Counted from the first letter of the stretch, positions 17,909 to 26,914 are shown. The stretch is DNA of 64,000 bases from Solibacillus sp. FSL R7-0682 (GCF_038005985.1 NZ_JBBOUI010000001.1:1570001-1634000), one strand, 5' to 3'. Numbers and translations: made by a program. The notes: generated by a model not told the origin, from the sequence alone.

Positions 17909-17939
17909 AGTCTCCTACTATTTTGTAGGGGGCTTTTTG
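17909..17939 (+). terminator. Terminator of the pst-phoU-regulator unit
   Basis: CTCCTAC (17912-17918) pairs with GTAGGGG from 17925, loop TATTTT, followed by CTTTTTG. Confidence 0.8.
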
Positions 17940-17996
17940 TTTATTTACAATTTTTGTTAAAAGTATTAAAATCGCAATAAAGTAAGGAGTGGTCAT

Positions 17997-19061
17997 ATGT
18001 TTTATTTAACGAAGGAAAAGCAAAGTAAAGTAGATGTAGCACATTTATTATACTATCCAGATGAATCGCCTGACATGGAGCTTCTACACGCACATATTAA
18101 ACAATTAAAAGAGTCGCTTTATTTTATTCCAGAACATTTTCATGGGGCAATTTTAGATGGTACATTACTAACGAATAACCGTTTATTCTCTGATTATATC
18201 AATTGGTGTGAGAACGTTATTTTTTACAATGAGGAGCAACTAACGCTTCGTTATGAGAAACGAGATAAGATAGTTCACAAATTAAGCGAATCCGGTGCAA
18301 GTGTCTTTTCGGAAACATTGCATGATGGGAAGCTCTTATGTACGAAACGACAAGATGGACAAGTAAAACTACTTTTTGACATGTGTGGGGGCTTTACAAC
18401 AAAAGCGATTATTGAGTTAACCTTCATTGACGCAACTGAGTCGGGTAACTTGTGGAACTATTATATTTATGATGAGCTTATTGAAACAGATGAAGGCTTT
18501 GGCTTACGTGTTCTAAGTGGAAATCCATACGAGGAATGGACTATTTTCTTTAAAGACGTAACAGCTTTTTATTTATTTAGGCCAGCTGCCACTATAGAAG
18601 GGGAGCAAATTACTACTTTGGCACAATTGATTGAAGCACTAAATCCGGATATGAATTACTTCATTATGGAGAATGATCAGTTTATTGAAGTGGAGCTAGA
18701 ACAATTTAGAGAGTGTGAAAACGGGATTTACGCTGGGACTACATGCCTTGCTAGTGACTTGAAAGAAGCGAAAAGACGGATTTATTGTGACCAATATGAA
18801 GATCCATATGCCCATTTTAGTGACATGATTCCACTAGAACAGTTAGAGGAAGCCGCGTTAAGTGATGATCAAGTGTTGCGAATCCGTGCCTTTAATACGA
18901 TGTTTGAGCTAGGTGAAGAGGCAGCACATATAGTGAATCGAGTATTAACCAATATAAAGGTACCGGAACATGAGCAGATACTAATGGAGATTACAGCAAG
19001 CCATTTCAAAAATTTGGATTTATTAGGAGAAGAAGCAAAAACAAGATGGTTGCTTGAATAA
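17997..19061 (+). CDS. DUF4085-family protein of unknown function
   Basis: 354 residues, no signal peptide or membrane segment, so probably cytosolic. An N-terminal helical part (LTKEKQSKVDVAHLL) and a central beta-rich part (LHDGKLL...MCGGFTTKAIIELTF, YYIYDELIETDEGFGLRVL and YEEWTIFFKDVTAFYLFRP) match my recollection of DUF4085, a Bacillales family with no known role. The C-terminal 130 residues are acidic and helical. The start follows AAGGAG. Single-gene unit behind a terminator. Confidence 0.72.
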   Translation: MFYLTKEKQSKVDVAHLLYYPDESPDMELLHAHIKQLKESLYFIPEHFHGAILDGTLLTNNRLFSDYINWCENVIFYNEEQLTLRYEKRDKIVHKLSESGASVFSETLHDGKLLCTKRQDGQVKLLFDMCGGFTTKAIIELTFIDATESGNLWNYYIYDELIETDEGFGLRVLSGNPYEEWTIFFKDVTAFYLFRPAATIEGEQITTLAQLIEALNPDMNYFIMENDQFIEVELEQFRECENGIYAGTTCLASDLKEAKRRIYCDQYEDPYAHFSDMIPLEQLEEAALSDDQVLRIRAFNTMFELGEEAAHIVNRVLTNIKVPEHEQILMEITASHFKNLDLLGEEAKTRWLLE

Positions 19062-19266
19062 AGGATTTCATTACCAAATTAAACCATTAAGTGACTTTAA
19101 ACACATTTAATAGTAAAATAAGGAAAATAAATAAGTAATATTGACCTATAAACAAAAGAAATGTATTATTGAATTATTGCAAGAATATTTCGGTAATATT
19201 GAATCATCTTACCCTTTATTGTAAATGATAGTATTGCAAAAATAATTTAAAAGGGGCAAGCATGAG

Positions 19267-20238
19267 ATGAAGTGGATTTATTTTATTTTTGGACTAATAG
19301 CTGGTGTTGTATTCATGCAGTGCTTTAGGAAAATTAGAAAATATAATAAAAACGTAGGCTTTGTTACAGAAAGTGCAATTTTAAAACTTGCTGAAAGTTC
19401 AAAAGATATTATTTATTATTACCAAGTGCACCCGGACTACGGACATAAATACATGAGTCCTTCCGTTGAATGTTTTTTAGGTGAAGGTATGCAACAACGA
19501 TTATTTACTGAGCCGTATTTAATCTTTGAACGTATTCATCCTAAAGATTATGATATTCTTTTAAGTAAATTAAATGGTACAATAGATTATTCAAAGGCAA
19601 TTAAACAGCGTATTCGTGATAATGACGGGAATTATAAATGGTTTGAGGAACACGCAACCCCGGTATATGAAAATGGAGAGCTGATCGCCGTACAGGGAAT
19701 TCTAAGGAATATTGATGAAAAGGTCCAGTTAGAGCAAGAATTAAATTATAAATTATATCATGACTCATTAACGAATATTTATAATCGTGATTTCTTTGAA
19801 AAATTAATGGATACATATAATACGATCGAAAATACGTCCATTGCGATAATTTTATGTGATTTAGATGATTTAAAAATGATTAATGATACAAAAGGTCATA
19901 AAAGTGGGGATCATTTAATTCAGGAAGCAGCAAAGGTACTCGATCAATTTAGTACGGATTGTCTATTCGTATCGAGAATTGGTGGGGATGAATTTGCGAT
20001 AATTATGCCTAATGTCGATCAAAATCAGGTAGAGGACTTATGTACACGCATTGTAGAGCAATTACACTACTATAACGACAGCCAGCCATCCTTCAAACTT
20101 CGTATGTCAATGGGCTTTGCACATAGTCAGCAATCTGTTGGTGAAATGGATCGTTTATTTGTGGAAGCCGATGGAAAAATGTATGAACAAAAGAGGAATA
20201 GGAAACAAAGTAACGATAGGCTCCTATCTTTCGATTAA
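19267..20238 (+). CDS. Membrane-anchored PAS-GGDEF diguanylate cyclase
   Basis: 323 residues. One N-terminal membrane helix (about residues 3-20), a PAS domain (about 35-150) with the PAS_3-type ending DGNYKWFEEHATPVYENGEL, then a GGDEF domain (about 160-315) with SLTNIYNRDFFEK at its start and the intact active-site loop RIGGDEF. It should make cyclic di-GMP from two GTP in response to a signal sensed by PAS. The RxxD product-inhibition site expected five residues before GGDEF is absent, so feedback inhibition is probably lost. ATG at 19267 behind AAAAGGGG. Downstream effectors are not in the window. Confidence 0.92.
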   Translation: MKWIYFIFGLIAGVVFMQCFRKIRKYNKNVGFVTESAILKLAESSKDIIYYYQVHPDYGHKYMSPSVECFLGEGMQQRLFTEPYLIFERIHPKDYDILLSKLNGTIDYSKAIKQRIRDNDGNYKWFEEHATPVYENGELIAVQGILRNIDEKVQLEQELNYKLYHDSLTNIYNRDFFEKLMDTYNTIENTSIAIILCDLDDLKMINDTKGHKSGDHLIQEAAKVLDQFSTDCLFVSRIGGDEFAIIMPNVDQNQVEDLCTRIVEQLHYYNDSQPSFKLRMSMGFAHSQQSVGEMDRLFVEADGKMYEQKRNRKQSNDRLLSFD

Positions 20239-20327
20239 AATACAGCGTATGTTTAGTTATCTTTTACAAATATGCATGAATCCGTATATACTGTATTCAT
20301 AATAAAATTGGACAGGGGGAATACAAA

Positions 20328-20516
20328 ATGACTGAAAATCATGAAGCACCAAAAAAGAAAATGAGTTTGCAAGATTTAGTAAAGCAACAGCTTGAAAATA
20401 AAAAAAATAATGGAGCAAATAATAAAAACAATTTAAAGGGCGATACATCAACGAAAAAGATGAAAAGCCAACAATCGAAAAAAACAAGCAACACGCGCCG
20501 TAAAATGGGCGTGTAA
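20328..20516 (+). CDS. Small basic, low-complexity protein
   Basis: 62 residues, very rich in Lys, Asn and Gln, no Cys or Trp. The N-terminal MSLQDLVKQQLENKK forms a likely amphipathic helix; the rest is a disordered basic tail ending NTRRKMGV. The ATG follows ACAGGGGG with good spacing and the gene ends at a terminator, so it looks real despite its size. Composition suggests an RNA- or ribosome-associated role, but I do not recognise it. Confidence 0.7.
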   Translation: MTENHEAPKKKMSLQDLVKQQLENKKNNGANNKNNLKGDTSTKKMKSQQSKKTSNTRRKMGV

Positions 20517-20524
20517 AACATGTG

Positions 20525-20560
20525 ACATGCTAAAAGGAAATCTTATAGCATGTTTTTTTA
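20525..20560 (+). terminator. Terminator after the small basic protein gene
   Basis: ACATGCTA (20525-20532) and TAGCATGT (20546-20553), followed by seven T. Confidence 0.82.
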
Positions 20561-20643
20561 TTAAAACCAATGCTTTGGTCATTTCACAAATTTTACTTTT
20601 TCTTTTACAAGTTTATGATACAATAATGACGAATTGAATAAAT

Positions 20644-20771
20644 TCCTTCGGGGTCGGGTGAAATTCCCAATCGACGGTGATGAGAAATTCTCTAAGCCCG
20701 TGAGCCACTTTTAGTGTGCAGGATTTGGTGCAAGTCCAAAGCCGACAGTTACAGTCTGGATGGGAGAAGGA
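20644..20771 (+). promoter_or_regulatory. FMN riboswitch (RFN element), copy 1
   Basis: All conserved RFN blocks occur in order: P1 strand CCTTC (20645-20649), GGGGTCGGGTGAAATTCCC, AATCGACGGTGA, AAGCCCGTGAGCC, CAGGATTTGGTG, AGTCCAAAGCCGACAGT, AGTCTGGATGGGAGAAGG closing P1 (20766-20770). An extended -10 (TG at 20616-20617, TACAAT at 20619-20624) lies just upstream. Its own terminator follows at 20896. It is followed not by a gene but by a second complete riboswitch. Confidence 0.96.
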
Positions 20772-20895
20772 GCAGGCAAGCATTTTAACCAATTGTTAAA
20801 TGTTTAATTTGGCATACATATTAGAAGTAGGCCAAATTTGTAGTATCTTTTTGTGCGAAAATTTTGCAACAAAGAGGTCTATTTGTGTTGCATAT

Positions 20896-20929
20896 AATCC
20901 CTTCACCCCAGTGAAAGGGATTTTTTTCA
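20896..20929 (+). terminator. Expression-platform terminator of FMN riboswitch 1
   Basis: AATCCCTTCAC (20896-20906), loop CCCA, GTGAAAGGGATT (20911-20922, one bulged A), followed by a T-run. It would end transcription before riboswitch 2 when FMN is bound. Confidence 0.85.
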
Positions 20930-20948
20930 TTTCAAAAATTAATAGATT

Positions 20949-21076
20949 TCCTTCGGGGTCGGGTGAAATTCCCAATCGACGGTGAGGAGGTATTCTCTAA
21001 GCCCGTGAGCCACTTTTAGTGTGCAGGATTTGGTGTGAGTCCAAAGCCGACAGTTATAGTCTGGATGGGAGAAGGA
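20949..21076 (+). promoter_or_regulatory. FMN riboswitch (RFN element), copy 2
   Basis: Complete RFN element with P1 strands CCTTC (20950-20954) and GAAGG (21071-21075). By eye it differs from copy 1 at about six positions in roughly 125, three in the variable GATGAGAAA/GAGGAGGTA hairpin, two in GGTGCAAG/GGTGTGAG and one in TTACAG/TTATAG. This is the copy directly controlling ribE-ribB-ribH. Confidence 0.96.
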
Positions 21077-21150
21077 AGCAGTGCAAGTAGACTTTGAAAA
21101 AAATTTACGTTCAAAAGTCTTATTTGACGATGCCAATTTTACCTCTCATC

Positions 21151-21182
21151 AAACTCCGAACCTTATGCTCGGGGTTTTTTTA
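21151..21182 (+). terminator. Expression-platform terminator of FMN riboswitch 2
   Basis: AAACTCCGA (21151-21159) pairs with TCGGGGTTT (21169-21177), then T-rich sequence. ACCTCT at 21141-21146 is complementary to AGAGGT (21191-21196) in the ribE ribosome-binding site, so translation could also be affected; that is inference. Confidence 0.85.
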
Positions 21183-21205
21183 TTTTAAAAAGAGGTGAGA
21201 AAAAG

Positions 21206-21841
21206 ATGTTTACCGGAATTATTGAAGAAATAGGAACCGTGACGCAAATGCGCCTATCCAGGCAAGCAATGGAACTATCAATTCAAGCTACGAAAATTTT
21301 AGAAGATGTAAAGTTAGGAGACAGCATCGCAGTAAATGGTGTTTGTCTAACAGTCATCAATTTTACGAAGGGTGAGTTTACTGTTGATGTTATGCCTGAA
21401 ACGATCAAGTCAACGAGTATCCAAAGCCTGCGAATGGGCTCAAAAGTAAATCTTGAACGCGCAATGTCTTTACAAGGACGCTTTGGTGGACATATCATAT
21501 CAGGCCATGTAGATGGGATAGCGACCATTTTACGAAAAAGACCAGTGGAAAATGCGGTGTACGTAGATTTAATGATGGAGAAGTCACTGCTTAACAACTG
21601 CATTTTAAAAGGGTCCATTACGATTGACGGAACAAGCTTAACGATTTTTGATTTGTCTGATTCAACAATTACGGTGTCATTAATTCCACACACTTATAAA
21701 GAATCCATTCTCGGCATAAAAAGGGTCGGAGAAATCGTCAATATTGAAACGGATTTGATTGGCAAATATGTAGAAAAGCATATAGCGAATCGAGGAACGG
21801 CGAATATTACGAAAGATTTTCTACAACGAAACGGATTTTAA
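21206..21841 (+). CDS. ribE: Riboflavin synthase alpha chain
   Basis: 211 residues. Condenses two 6,7-dimethyl-8-ribityllumazine molecules to riboflavin plus the pyrimidinedione precursor. N-terminal MFTGIIEEIGT and two tandem lumazine-binding barrels (about 1-95 and 96-195) are visible: GDSIAVNGVCLTV and KGSITIDGTSLTI are the paired motifs, with SGHVDG and SLIPHTYKES closing the active site. ATG behind AGAGGTGAG. First gene of a three-gene rib operon controlled by the second FMN riboswitch. Confidence 0.96.
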   Translation: MFTGIIEEIGTVTQMRLSRQAMELSIQATKILEDVKLGDSIAVNGVCLTVINFTKGEFTVDVMPETIKSTSIQSLRMGSKVNLERAMSLQGRFGGHIISGHVDGIATILRKRPVENAVYVDLMMEKSLLNNCILKGSITIDGTSLTIFDLSDSTITVSLIPHTYKESILGIKRVGEIVNIETDLIGKYVEKHIANRGTANITKDFLQRNGF

Positions 21842-21853
21842 GGAGAGGTTGAA

Positions 21854-22465
21854 ATGAACACAATAGATGAGGCAATTTTATCACTTAAAAAAGGTGAAAT
21901 AATCATCGTTGTCGATGATGAAAATCGTGAAAACGAAGGTGATTTTGTTGTGCTAGGTGAACATGCGACACCGCAAAATATTAATTTTATGGCTGTACAT
22001 GGACGTGGTTTAATTTGTACACCCATTTCTGAAAAAGTTGCAACAAGCTTGGCGTTGACGCCGATGGTTGAGCGTAATACGGATGCTCACCAAACAGCCT
22101 TTACAATTAGTATTGACCATCAATCGACAACAACAGGTATTAGTGCCTTTGAACGTTCGGCAACGATTTTAGCGATGCTTGATAAACAGTCAAAACCAAC
22201 AGATTTTCACCGACCAGGTCATGTGTTTCCGCTAATTGCAAAAGATGGAGGGGTACTGAAGCGTCGCGGCCATACAGAGGCTAGTATTGATTTAGCACGT
22301 TTAAGCAATTCACAAGAGGTAGCAGTTATTTGTGAAATTTTAAAGGATGATGGGACGATGGCTCGATTACCTGAGCTTGAGCAAATTGCTGAAAAACACA
22401 ATATGAAATTAATATGTATCGACCACTTAGTCACATATATTCAAACAAAATTCCAACAAGTTTAA
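21854..22465 (+). CDS. ribB: 3,4-dihydroxy-2-butanone-4-phosphate synthase, monofunctional
   Basis: 203 residues. Converts ribulose 5-phosphate to dihydroxybutanone phosphate for lumazine synthase. Acidic metal-binding loop [28 protein letters not shown] and [20 protein letters not shown] with the catalytic HTEA are all present. Unlike the RibBA fusion common in Bacillales, it stops without a GTP cyclohydrolase II domain. AAGGAG upstream; 12 bp from ribE and 13 bp from ribH. Confidence 0.95.
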   Translation: MNTIDEAILSLKKGEIIIVVDDENRENEGDFVVLGEHATPQNINFMAVHGRGLICTPISEKVATSLALTPMVERNTDAHQTAFTISIDHQSTTTGISAFERSATILAMLDKQSKPTDFHRPGHVFPLIAKDGGVLKRRGHTEASIDLARLSNSQEVAVICEILKDDGTMARLPELEQIAEKHNMKLICIDHLVTYIQTKFQQV

Positions 22466-22478
22466 AGGAGCAATCAAC

Positions 22479-22943
22479 ATGGGACAAATTTTTGAAGCAC
22501 AATTAGTAGGCACAGACTTAAAAATTGGGATTGTCGTAGGACGATTTAATGAATTTATTAATGATAAATTACTGAGCGGCGCATTAGATGGTTTAAAGCG
22601 TCATGGAGTAGATGAAAATAATATTGATATCGCTTGGGTACCTGGAGCATTTGAAGTTCCGTTCATCACGAAAAAAATGGCGGAATCTTCAAAATATGAT
22701 GCTGTAATAGGTCTTGGAACTGTCATTCGTGGCGCAACTACACATTATGATTATGTTTGCAATGAAGCAGCAAAAGGCATTGCAAAAGTAGGTTTAGATA
22801 CAGGAGTACCAATAATTTTTGGCGTTGTCACAACAGAAAATATCGAGCAAGCAATCGAGCGAGCAGGTACAAAAGCTGGAAATAAAGGCTATGATAGTGC
22901 TATTTCAGCGATAGAAATGGCAAATTTGAATCGAATGTTTTAA
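22479..22943 (+). CDS. ribH: 6,7-dimethyl-8-ribityllumazine synthase
   Basis: 154 residues, capsid-forming lumazine synthase. [24 protein letters not shown] (substrate-binding PGAxE) and [15 protein letters not shown] with the catalytic His, then GVVTTEN and KAGNKG. Combines the RibB product with the pyrimidinedione. Last gene of the operon; ribD and a GTP cyclohydrolase II gene are not in the window. Confidence 0.96.
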   Translation: MGQIFEAQLVGTDLKIGIVVGRFNEFINDKLLSGALDGLKRHGVDENNIDIAWVPGAFEVPFITKKMAESSKYDAVIGLGTVIRGATTHYDYVCNEAAKGIAKVGLDTGVPIIFGVVTTENIEQAIERAGTKAGNKGYDSAISAIEMANLNRMF

Positions 22944-23084
22944 TTTGTTAATTAATAACAATTGTTGAAAAATGATGTAACGTATATATGATCTAATGTA
23001 AGAAATGTCATTTAGTCAAATAAATTTTAAATTTAGAGAGATAATAATCCTGATTGTATTTTTTACTTTACAGGAGGAAAAGAA

Positions 23085-23936
23085 ATGGATCAGGAAATGA
23101 ACTACGGTAGTGATTATAAATATGTTCCGGCAACTACAATTAATAGTGGTCGAGGGGAAGAAGTATTACCAGATATATTTTACTATACAATTCAAATTTC
23201 GAATATTTGCTTAGTGGGAGAGCAAAACACACAGGACTTTGTATTAGTTGATGCCGGCATGCCGGATTCTGCAGATCAAATTATTGCGATTACTGCTGAA
23301 CGATTTGGTACAAAGAGTCGTCCTAAAGCAATTATTTTAACCCATGGGCATTTTGATCATGTAGGCGCATTAATTGAATTAGTGAGGCATTGGGAAGTAC
23401 CTGTGTATGCCCATAAGCTAGAAATGCCCTATTTAACTGGGGAAAAAAGCTACCCTGAGCCGGATTCCACTGTAGAAGGTGGACTTATGGCAAAAATGGC
23501 ACCATTTTTTCCACATGAACCAATTAATTTAGGCGATTATATTCATACTTTGCCGGAAGATGGTACTGTACCACATATGCCAGATTTTAAATGGATTCAT
23601 ACACCTGGACATACACCGGGACACATTTCATTATTTAGAGAAAAGGACGGGACTTTAATTGCGGGAGATGCATTTGTAACCGTAAAACAGGACTCCCTTA
23701 CAAAAGTATATTTGCAGACACAAGAAATTAACGGTCCCCCAAAATATTTTACACCAGATTGGATCGCATCGAGGGAGTCTGTCATGAAACTAGAGGCACT
23801 AAAGCCAGAAGTTGCTGTCACAGGTCATGGTATTCCGATGTCTGGACAACAGCTAGCAGAAGGATTAGAAAAATTAGTGAAGAATTTCGACAACTTGGCC
23901 ATTCCCGATCACGGAAAGTATGTAGATCGAAACTAA
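23085..23936 (+). CDS. MBL-fold metallo-hydrolase
   Basis: 283 residues, metallo-beta-lactamase fold. Metal ligands: THGHFDHVG (HxHxDH), HTPGHTPGH (third His), AGDAF (bridging Asp) and VTGHG near the C-terminus. A cytosolic hydrolase, since no signal peptide is seen; substrate unknown. Start behind AGGAGG. Monogenic, sharing a bidirectional terminator with the convergent acetyltransferase gene. Confidence 0.88.
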   Translation: MDQEMNYGSDYKYVPATTINSGRGEEVLPDIFYYTIQISNICLVGEQNTQDFVLVDAGMPDSADQIIAITAERFGTKSRPKAIILTHGHFDHVGALIELVRHWEVPVYAHKLEMPYLTGEKSYPEPDSTVEGGLMAKMAPFFPHEPINLGDYIHTLPEDGTVPHMPDFKWIHTPGHTPGHISLFREKDGTLIAGDAFVTVKQDSLTKVYLQTQEINGPPKYFTPDWIASRESVMKLEALKPEVAVTGHGIPMSGQQLAEGLEKLVKNFDNLAIPDHGKYVDRN

Positions 23937-23980
23937 TTAAATATAAAGCACTTTAAAATAGTAATGCTGTTTATCAATCA

Positions 23981-24014
23981 AAACGGGAAACCCGAAAACT
24001 AAGGTTTCCCGTTT
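23981..24014. terminator. Bidirectional terminator
   Basis: Perfect 12-bp arms AAACGGGAAACC (23981-23992) and GGTTTCCCGTTT (24003-24014) between two convergent genes. Confidence 0.85.
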
Positions 24015-24035
24015 CATTTTATGCGCTTAATTATT

Positions 24036-24857
24036 CTACTTTTCAACCCATATTGCCTTCGTATAAGCTATACTTAATCCCGCTCTTTCCATATTATTTT
24101 GGCTGACAGAGCCGTATTTTGCCTGTCCTACAACGAATTCGCATTCCTGTCTAGTCGCTTCCTGAATACGCTGCTTTATTAATGCACTTTGAATTCCTTT
24201 GTTTCTTAAGCCCGGTATCGTAGCTGCTGCGGCTAAATTCGCGATTCCATTTTGAATAAATAAAACACCTATTCCAACAGGTTCGTCTTCATAGGTAGCT
24301 ATATAAAATGTCCAGTTTTGATTATTAAAAAGGATTTTATTATTTTTAGCTATTCCACTTTTTAAAAACGTTGGCATTTGAAAACCTTTCGTATATATAT
24401 CTGCAAAAGTATCAAATTCCTGTTCTTTTAACTTTCGGATAATAATTCCTGAATTATGTATGGCAATCATTTCGTTTAGATTATTTTTAAGTGATGCGTA
24501 AAGTGTTGAATGAAAATCGTTGTGGAAAAGACCTGTTTCATTTAAGCGAGATAGTAATTTTGAAGATGTATGTGCTGGTGTTAATTCAAAACGAGCTGGA
24601 ATTTCTTTTTGTTTGTAAAATTGTATAATGTGTTCGATTTGTTCTTCATCACCCTGTTTTAAACCTTTTACTGTATTAAAGGAAGGACCAGGCATGTTCT
24701 TTGCTGAAAATGCAGTAGCATGTCCAAACTTTTTAATTTCTACCTCCATCGGATTACCTTCTATTTTTTGAATCTCCGTAAGTCTTGAGGTTAAAGCATC
24801 AACCTCAGAATTTTCCAGCCTTTCTGCTAATTCTAGATTTAGTACTTTTAAATTCAT
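24036..24857 (-). CDS. GNAT-family N-acetyltransferase
   Basis: 273 residues. The C-terminal GNAT domain (about residues 130-273) has the acetyl-CoA loop LRNKGIQSAL after AAAATIPG, preceded by the strand YEDEPVGIGVLFIQNGIANL. The N-terminal 120 residues form a second, divergent region (EVEIKKFGHATAFSAKN), as in tandem-GNAT proteins. The start is placed at the ATG at 24857 behind a GGGGGTAGG stretch; the frame stays open 20 codons upstream without a better site. Substrate unknown. Confidence 0.8.
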   Translation of the reverse strand: MNLKVLNLELAERLENSEVDALTSRLTEIQKIEGNPMEVEIKKFGHATAFSAKNMPGPSFNTVKGLKQGDEEQIEHIIQFYKQKEIPARFELTPAHTSSKLLSRLNETGLFHNDFHSTLYASLKNNLNEMIAIHNSGIIIRKLKEQEFDTFADIYTKGFQMPTFLKSGIAKNNKILFNNQNWTFYIATYEDEPVGIGVLFIQNGIANLAAAATIPGLRNKGIQSALIKQRIQEATRQECEFVVGQAKYGSVSQNNMERAGLSIAYTKAIWVEK

Positions 24858-25032
24858 CCTGCCTACCCCCGCTTTAAAATTCAGTGTATATATAACTGTT
24901 TCGATAGTCCACTTCAATTATCCTCCAAAATCCAATTTAGCGTGCCCTCGAATATTAAGTGTAAAGAAATTTTTTATACGGCAAACTTTTTTGTTAGTGT
25001 TACGTTTATAGTGTAAGAAAGGAAGTGAGTCT

Positions 25033-25551
25033 TTGGGTGAACAACTGGATTTGAATGAAGTGATGGAGCTGCACACGGAACGGCTTCTTCGAGTAGCCTT
25101 TTATTATACAAAAAATATACAAACTGCTGAGGATATCGTGCAGGATGTTTTCATTAAGTTTTATGAAGTCTATGAACATTACGAAGAGCGGGGTGAATTA
25201 CAAGCATATTTAACACGCATGACGATTAATAAATGTAAAGATTATTTAAGAAGCTGGCATTATCGAAAACTACAATTTCTACAAAAATGGACGACAGCCA
25301 ATCAAACAGACTTATTACATAATAAAATTGCTAAAGATGAGAAAGCTTTTTTACATGAACAAATATTACAATTACCTATAATGAATCGAGAAGTAATCGT
25401 TTATTATTATTTTGAAGAAATGTCCTTAGCTGAAATAGCCGTACTTTTAAACATTCCCTTAAGTACAGTAAAAACAAGAATGACACGTAGTCGTAGCTTG
25501 CTAAAACAAAAATTATCAATGTGCGAATGGGAGGGGCTATATGATGAATAA
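25033..25551 (+). CDS. ECF-type RNA polymerase sigma factor (pair 1)
   Basis: 172 residues, ECF sigma with region 2 (TAEDIVQDVFIKFYE, then AYLTRMTINKCKDYLRSW) and region 4 (LPIMNREVIVYYYFEEMSLA followed by EIAVLLNIPLSTVKTRMTRS). The start is a TTG at 25033 after GGAAGTGAG, chosen because it keeps the helix LDLNEVMELHTERL. It overlaps the membrane partner gene by 11 bp. A candidate autoregulatory promoter is CAAAC at 24982-24986 with CGTTTA at 25003-25008. Confidence 0.9.
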   Translation: MGEQLDLNEVMELHTERLLRVAFYYTKNIQTAEDIVQDVFIKFYEVYEHYEERGELQAYLTRMTINKCKDYLRSWHYRKLQFLQKWTTANQTDLLHNKIAKDEKAFLHEQILQLPIMNREVIVYYYFEEMSLAEIAVLLNIPLSTVKTRMTRSRSLLKQKLSMCEWEGLYDE

Positions 25552-26485
25552 TCAATTGCCAAAGCAACTTCAAAATTTATCTGACAATAAAAAACGGGTT
25601 ATAAGGAAGGTCAATCAAAAAATTAACGACAATAAACAACCTCAACGTACAATTAGAAATAGAACAATTCCGATTTTGTTCACTGGGCTTATAACATGCA
25701 TCATTATTTTGTCCGTCGTTTTTTTGACATTGGAAGTGAAACCACATCTTTCTTCGACTGATTTAAACGAGCAGCACAACTTGCAGGAACAAGTACGAGA
25801 AGCGAGCTTTACGATTATAGAAAATGTTACAGATGCGCCTACTTTTCATACAGAATGGCAAACTTCACCGAGTCAAAAGTGGCAGTTAACCCTCGATGGG
25901 AAAGGTGAATTTGGTGAAGAAGAAGGGATGGGGACTATATACTTACAGCATCGTGAAACGAATGAGATGACAGAATATATTTTAACTGACAATGAAAATA
26001 AAATGCGTACACCAAAAAAATTAGTATGGCTAGATGATAATCGAATACTAATGACGATTGGACTTTCCCAAGGAATGGTGTCACAGGGAGGGGATGTATA
26101 TGTGTGGGATATTAGGAAAAATGCGCTCCTCCCACTTATTATCCTAACATCACCGCGTGAAGAAATTTCAAATGTTGAGCTAATAGAAAACAATCAGTTT
26201 ATCTATGAAAAGTTTATTTATGAAACAGATCAAATGGAATATAACCAAAGTCGAATTGAAAATGGAACAATTGACCGAATAATGGGGACAGTGGAACAAT
26301 TTGGGCAAGGTACAATGACCATCAAGCAAGAGAATGATGTGGTGGTCACATATGCAGTTGATTTAGAAAACATTCAGTATTGGTCTGGTGAAAAGCTTGA
26401 AGAAGTGGAGGAAGGGACCTTAAAAAACGGACATTTCGAAATAATAGTAGTAGACGGGATCGTTACGCTCATACTTAAGAAGTAA
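25541..26485 (+). CDS. Membrane partner/probable anti-sigma factor (pair 1)
   Basis: 314 residues: a basic cytoplasmic N-terminus of about 40 residues, one membrane helix (about 43-65, IPILFTGLITCIIILSVVFL), then an extracytoplasmic beta-rich domain of about 240 residues with TDNENKMRTPKKLVWLDDNR. Layout and overlap with the ECF gene fit an anti-sigma factor, but the zinc-binding HxxxCxxC motif is absent. The ectodomain is not recognised and would be the signal sensor. Confidence 0.75.
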   Translation: MMNNQLPKQLQNLSDNKKRVIRKVNQKINDNKQPQRTIRNRTIPILFTGLITCIIILSVVFLTLEVKPHLSSTDLNEQHNLQEQVREASFTIIENVTDAPTFHTEWQTSPSQKWQLTLDGKGEFGEEEGMGTIYLQHRETNEMTEYILTDNENKMRTPKKLVWLDDNRILMTIGLSQGMVSQGGDVYVWDIRKNALLPLIILTSPREEISNVELIENNQFIYEKFIYETDQMEYNQSRIENGTIDRIMGTVEQFGQGTMTIKQENDVVVTYAVDLENIQYWSGEKLEEVEEGTLKNGHFEIIVVDGIVTLILKK

Positions 26486-26492
26486 TGTAAAT

Positions 26493-26540
26493 AAAGCACT
26501 TCCACGGCGTATTAATCTATAAAGTGGAAGTGCTTTTATG
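26493..26540. terminator. Bidirectional terminator
   Basis: Perfect 13-bp arms AAAGCACTTCCAC (26493-26505) and GTGGAAGTGCTTT (26524-26536) between convergent genes. Confidence 0.8.
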
Positions 26541-26548
26541 TAGCATTT

Positions 26549-26914
26549 TTACGATTCAAATTGCAAATATTCTAATACGTTGCCGAATGGGTCCTTAATG
26601 CGAATAAATTTGCCAGGAGGACAGCTTGTTGGTACATCGATAATAAATTCAACATTGGCATCCTTTAAAAAAGCTACCGTCTCCTCAATATTTTCTGTTT
26701 GCAAACCGAGGACAATGCCAGGTGATTGACCTTCAGAATTGGTTGATGTCTTGTCATTTTCTTCTAGAACGATTGGTAAATCTCCATGGAGAAGGGAAAC
26801 GATTTTAGGGCCGTAATGTTTAGAAATTTCAAATCCTAAAACATTCGTATAAAAATCAATAGCTTTACTTATGTCCGGAACATAAATACTAATGACGCAA
26901 ATACTAGTTTTCAT
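26549..26914 (-). CDS. VOC-superfamily (glyoxalase-like) protein
   Basis: 121 residues: SIYVPDISKAIDFYTNVLGF opens the first half and KFIRIKDPFGNVLEYLQF closes the second, the standard VOC pattern with a terminal Glu as possible metal ligand. A small intracellular dimer-type enzyme or binding protein of unknown substrate. AAAGGAGG precedes the start. The neighbouring amidohydrolase runs in the same direction 64 bp upstream; co-transcription is possible. Confidence 0.85.
   Translation of the reverse strand: MKTSICVISIYVPDISKAIDFYTNVLGFEISKHYGPKIVSLLHGDLPIVLEENDKTSTNSEGQSPGIVLGLQTENIEETVAFLKDANVEFIIDVPTSCPPGKFIRIKDPFGNVLEYLQFES

Noticed and set aside
20800-20985. 61-codon frame between the riboswitches
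   Set aside because: Runs through the riboswitch 1 terminator and into riboswitch 2; the sequence is explained by RNA structure.
21283-21693. 136-codon antisense frame in ribE
   Set aside because: Shadow of a clear riboflavin synthase gene; no initiation signals.
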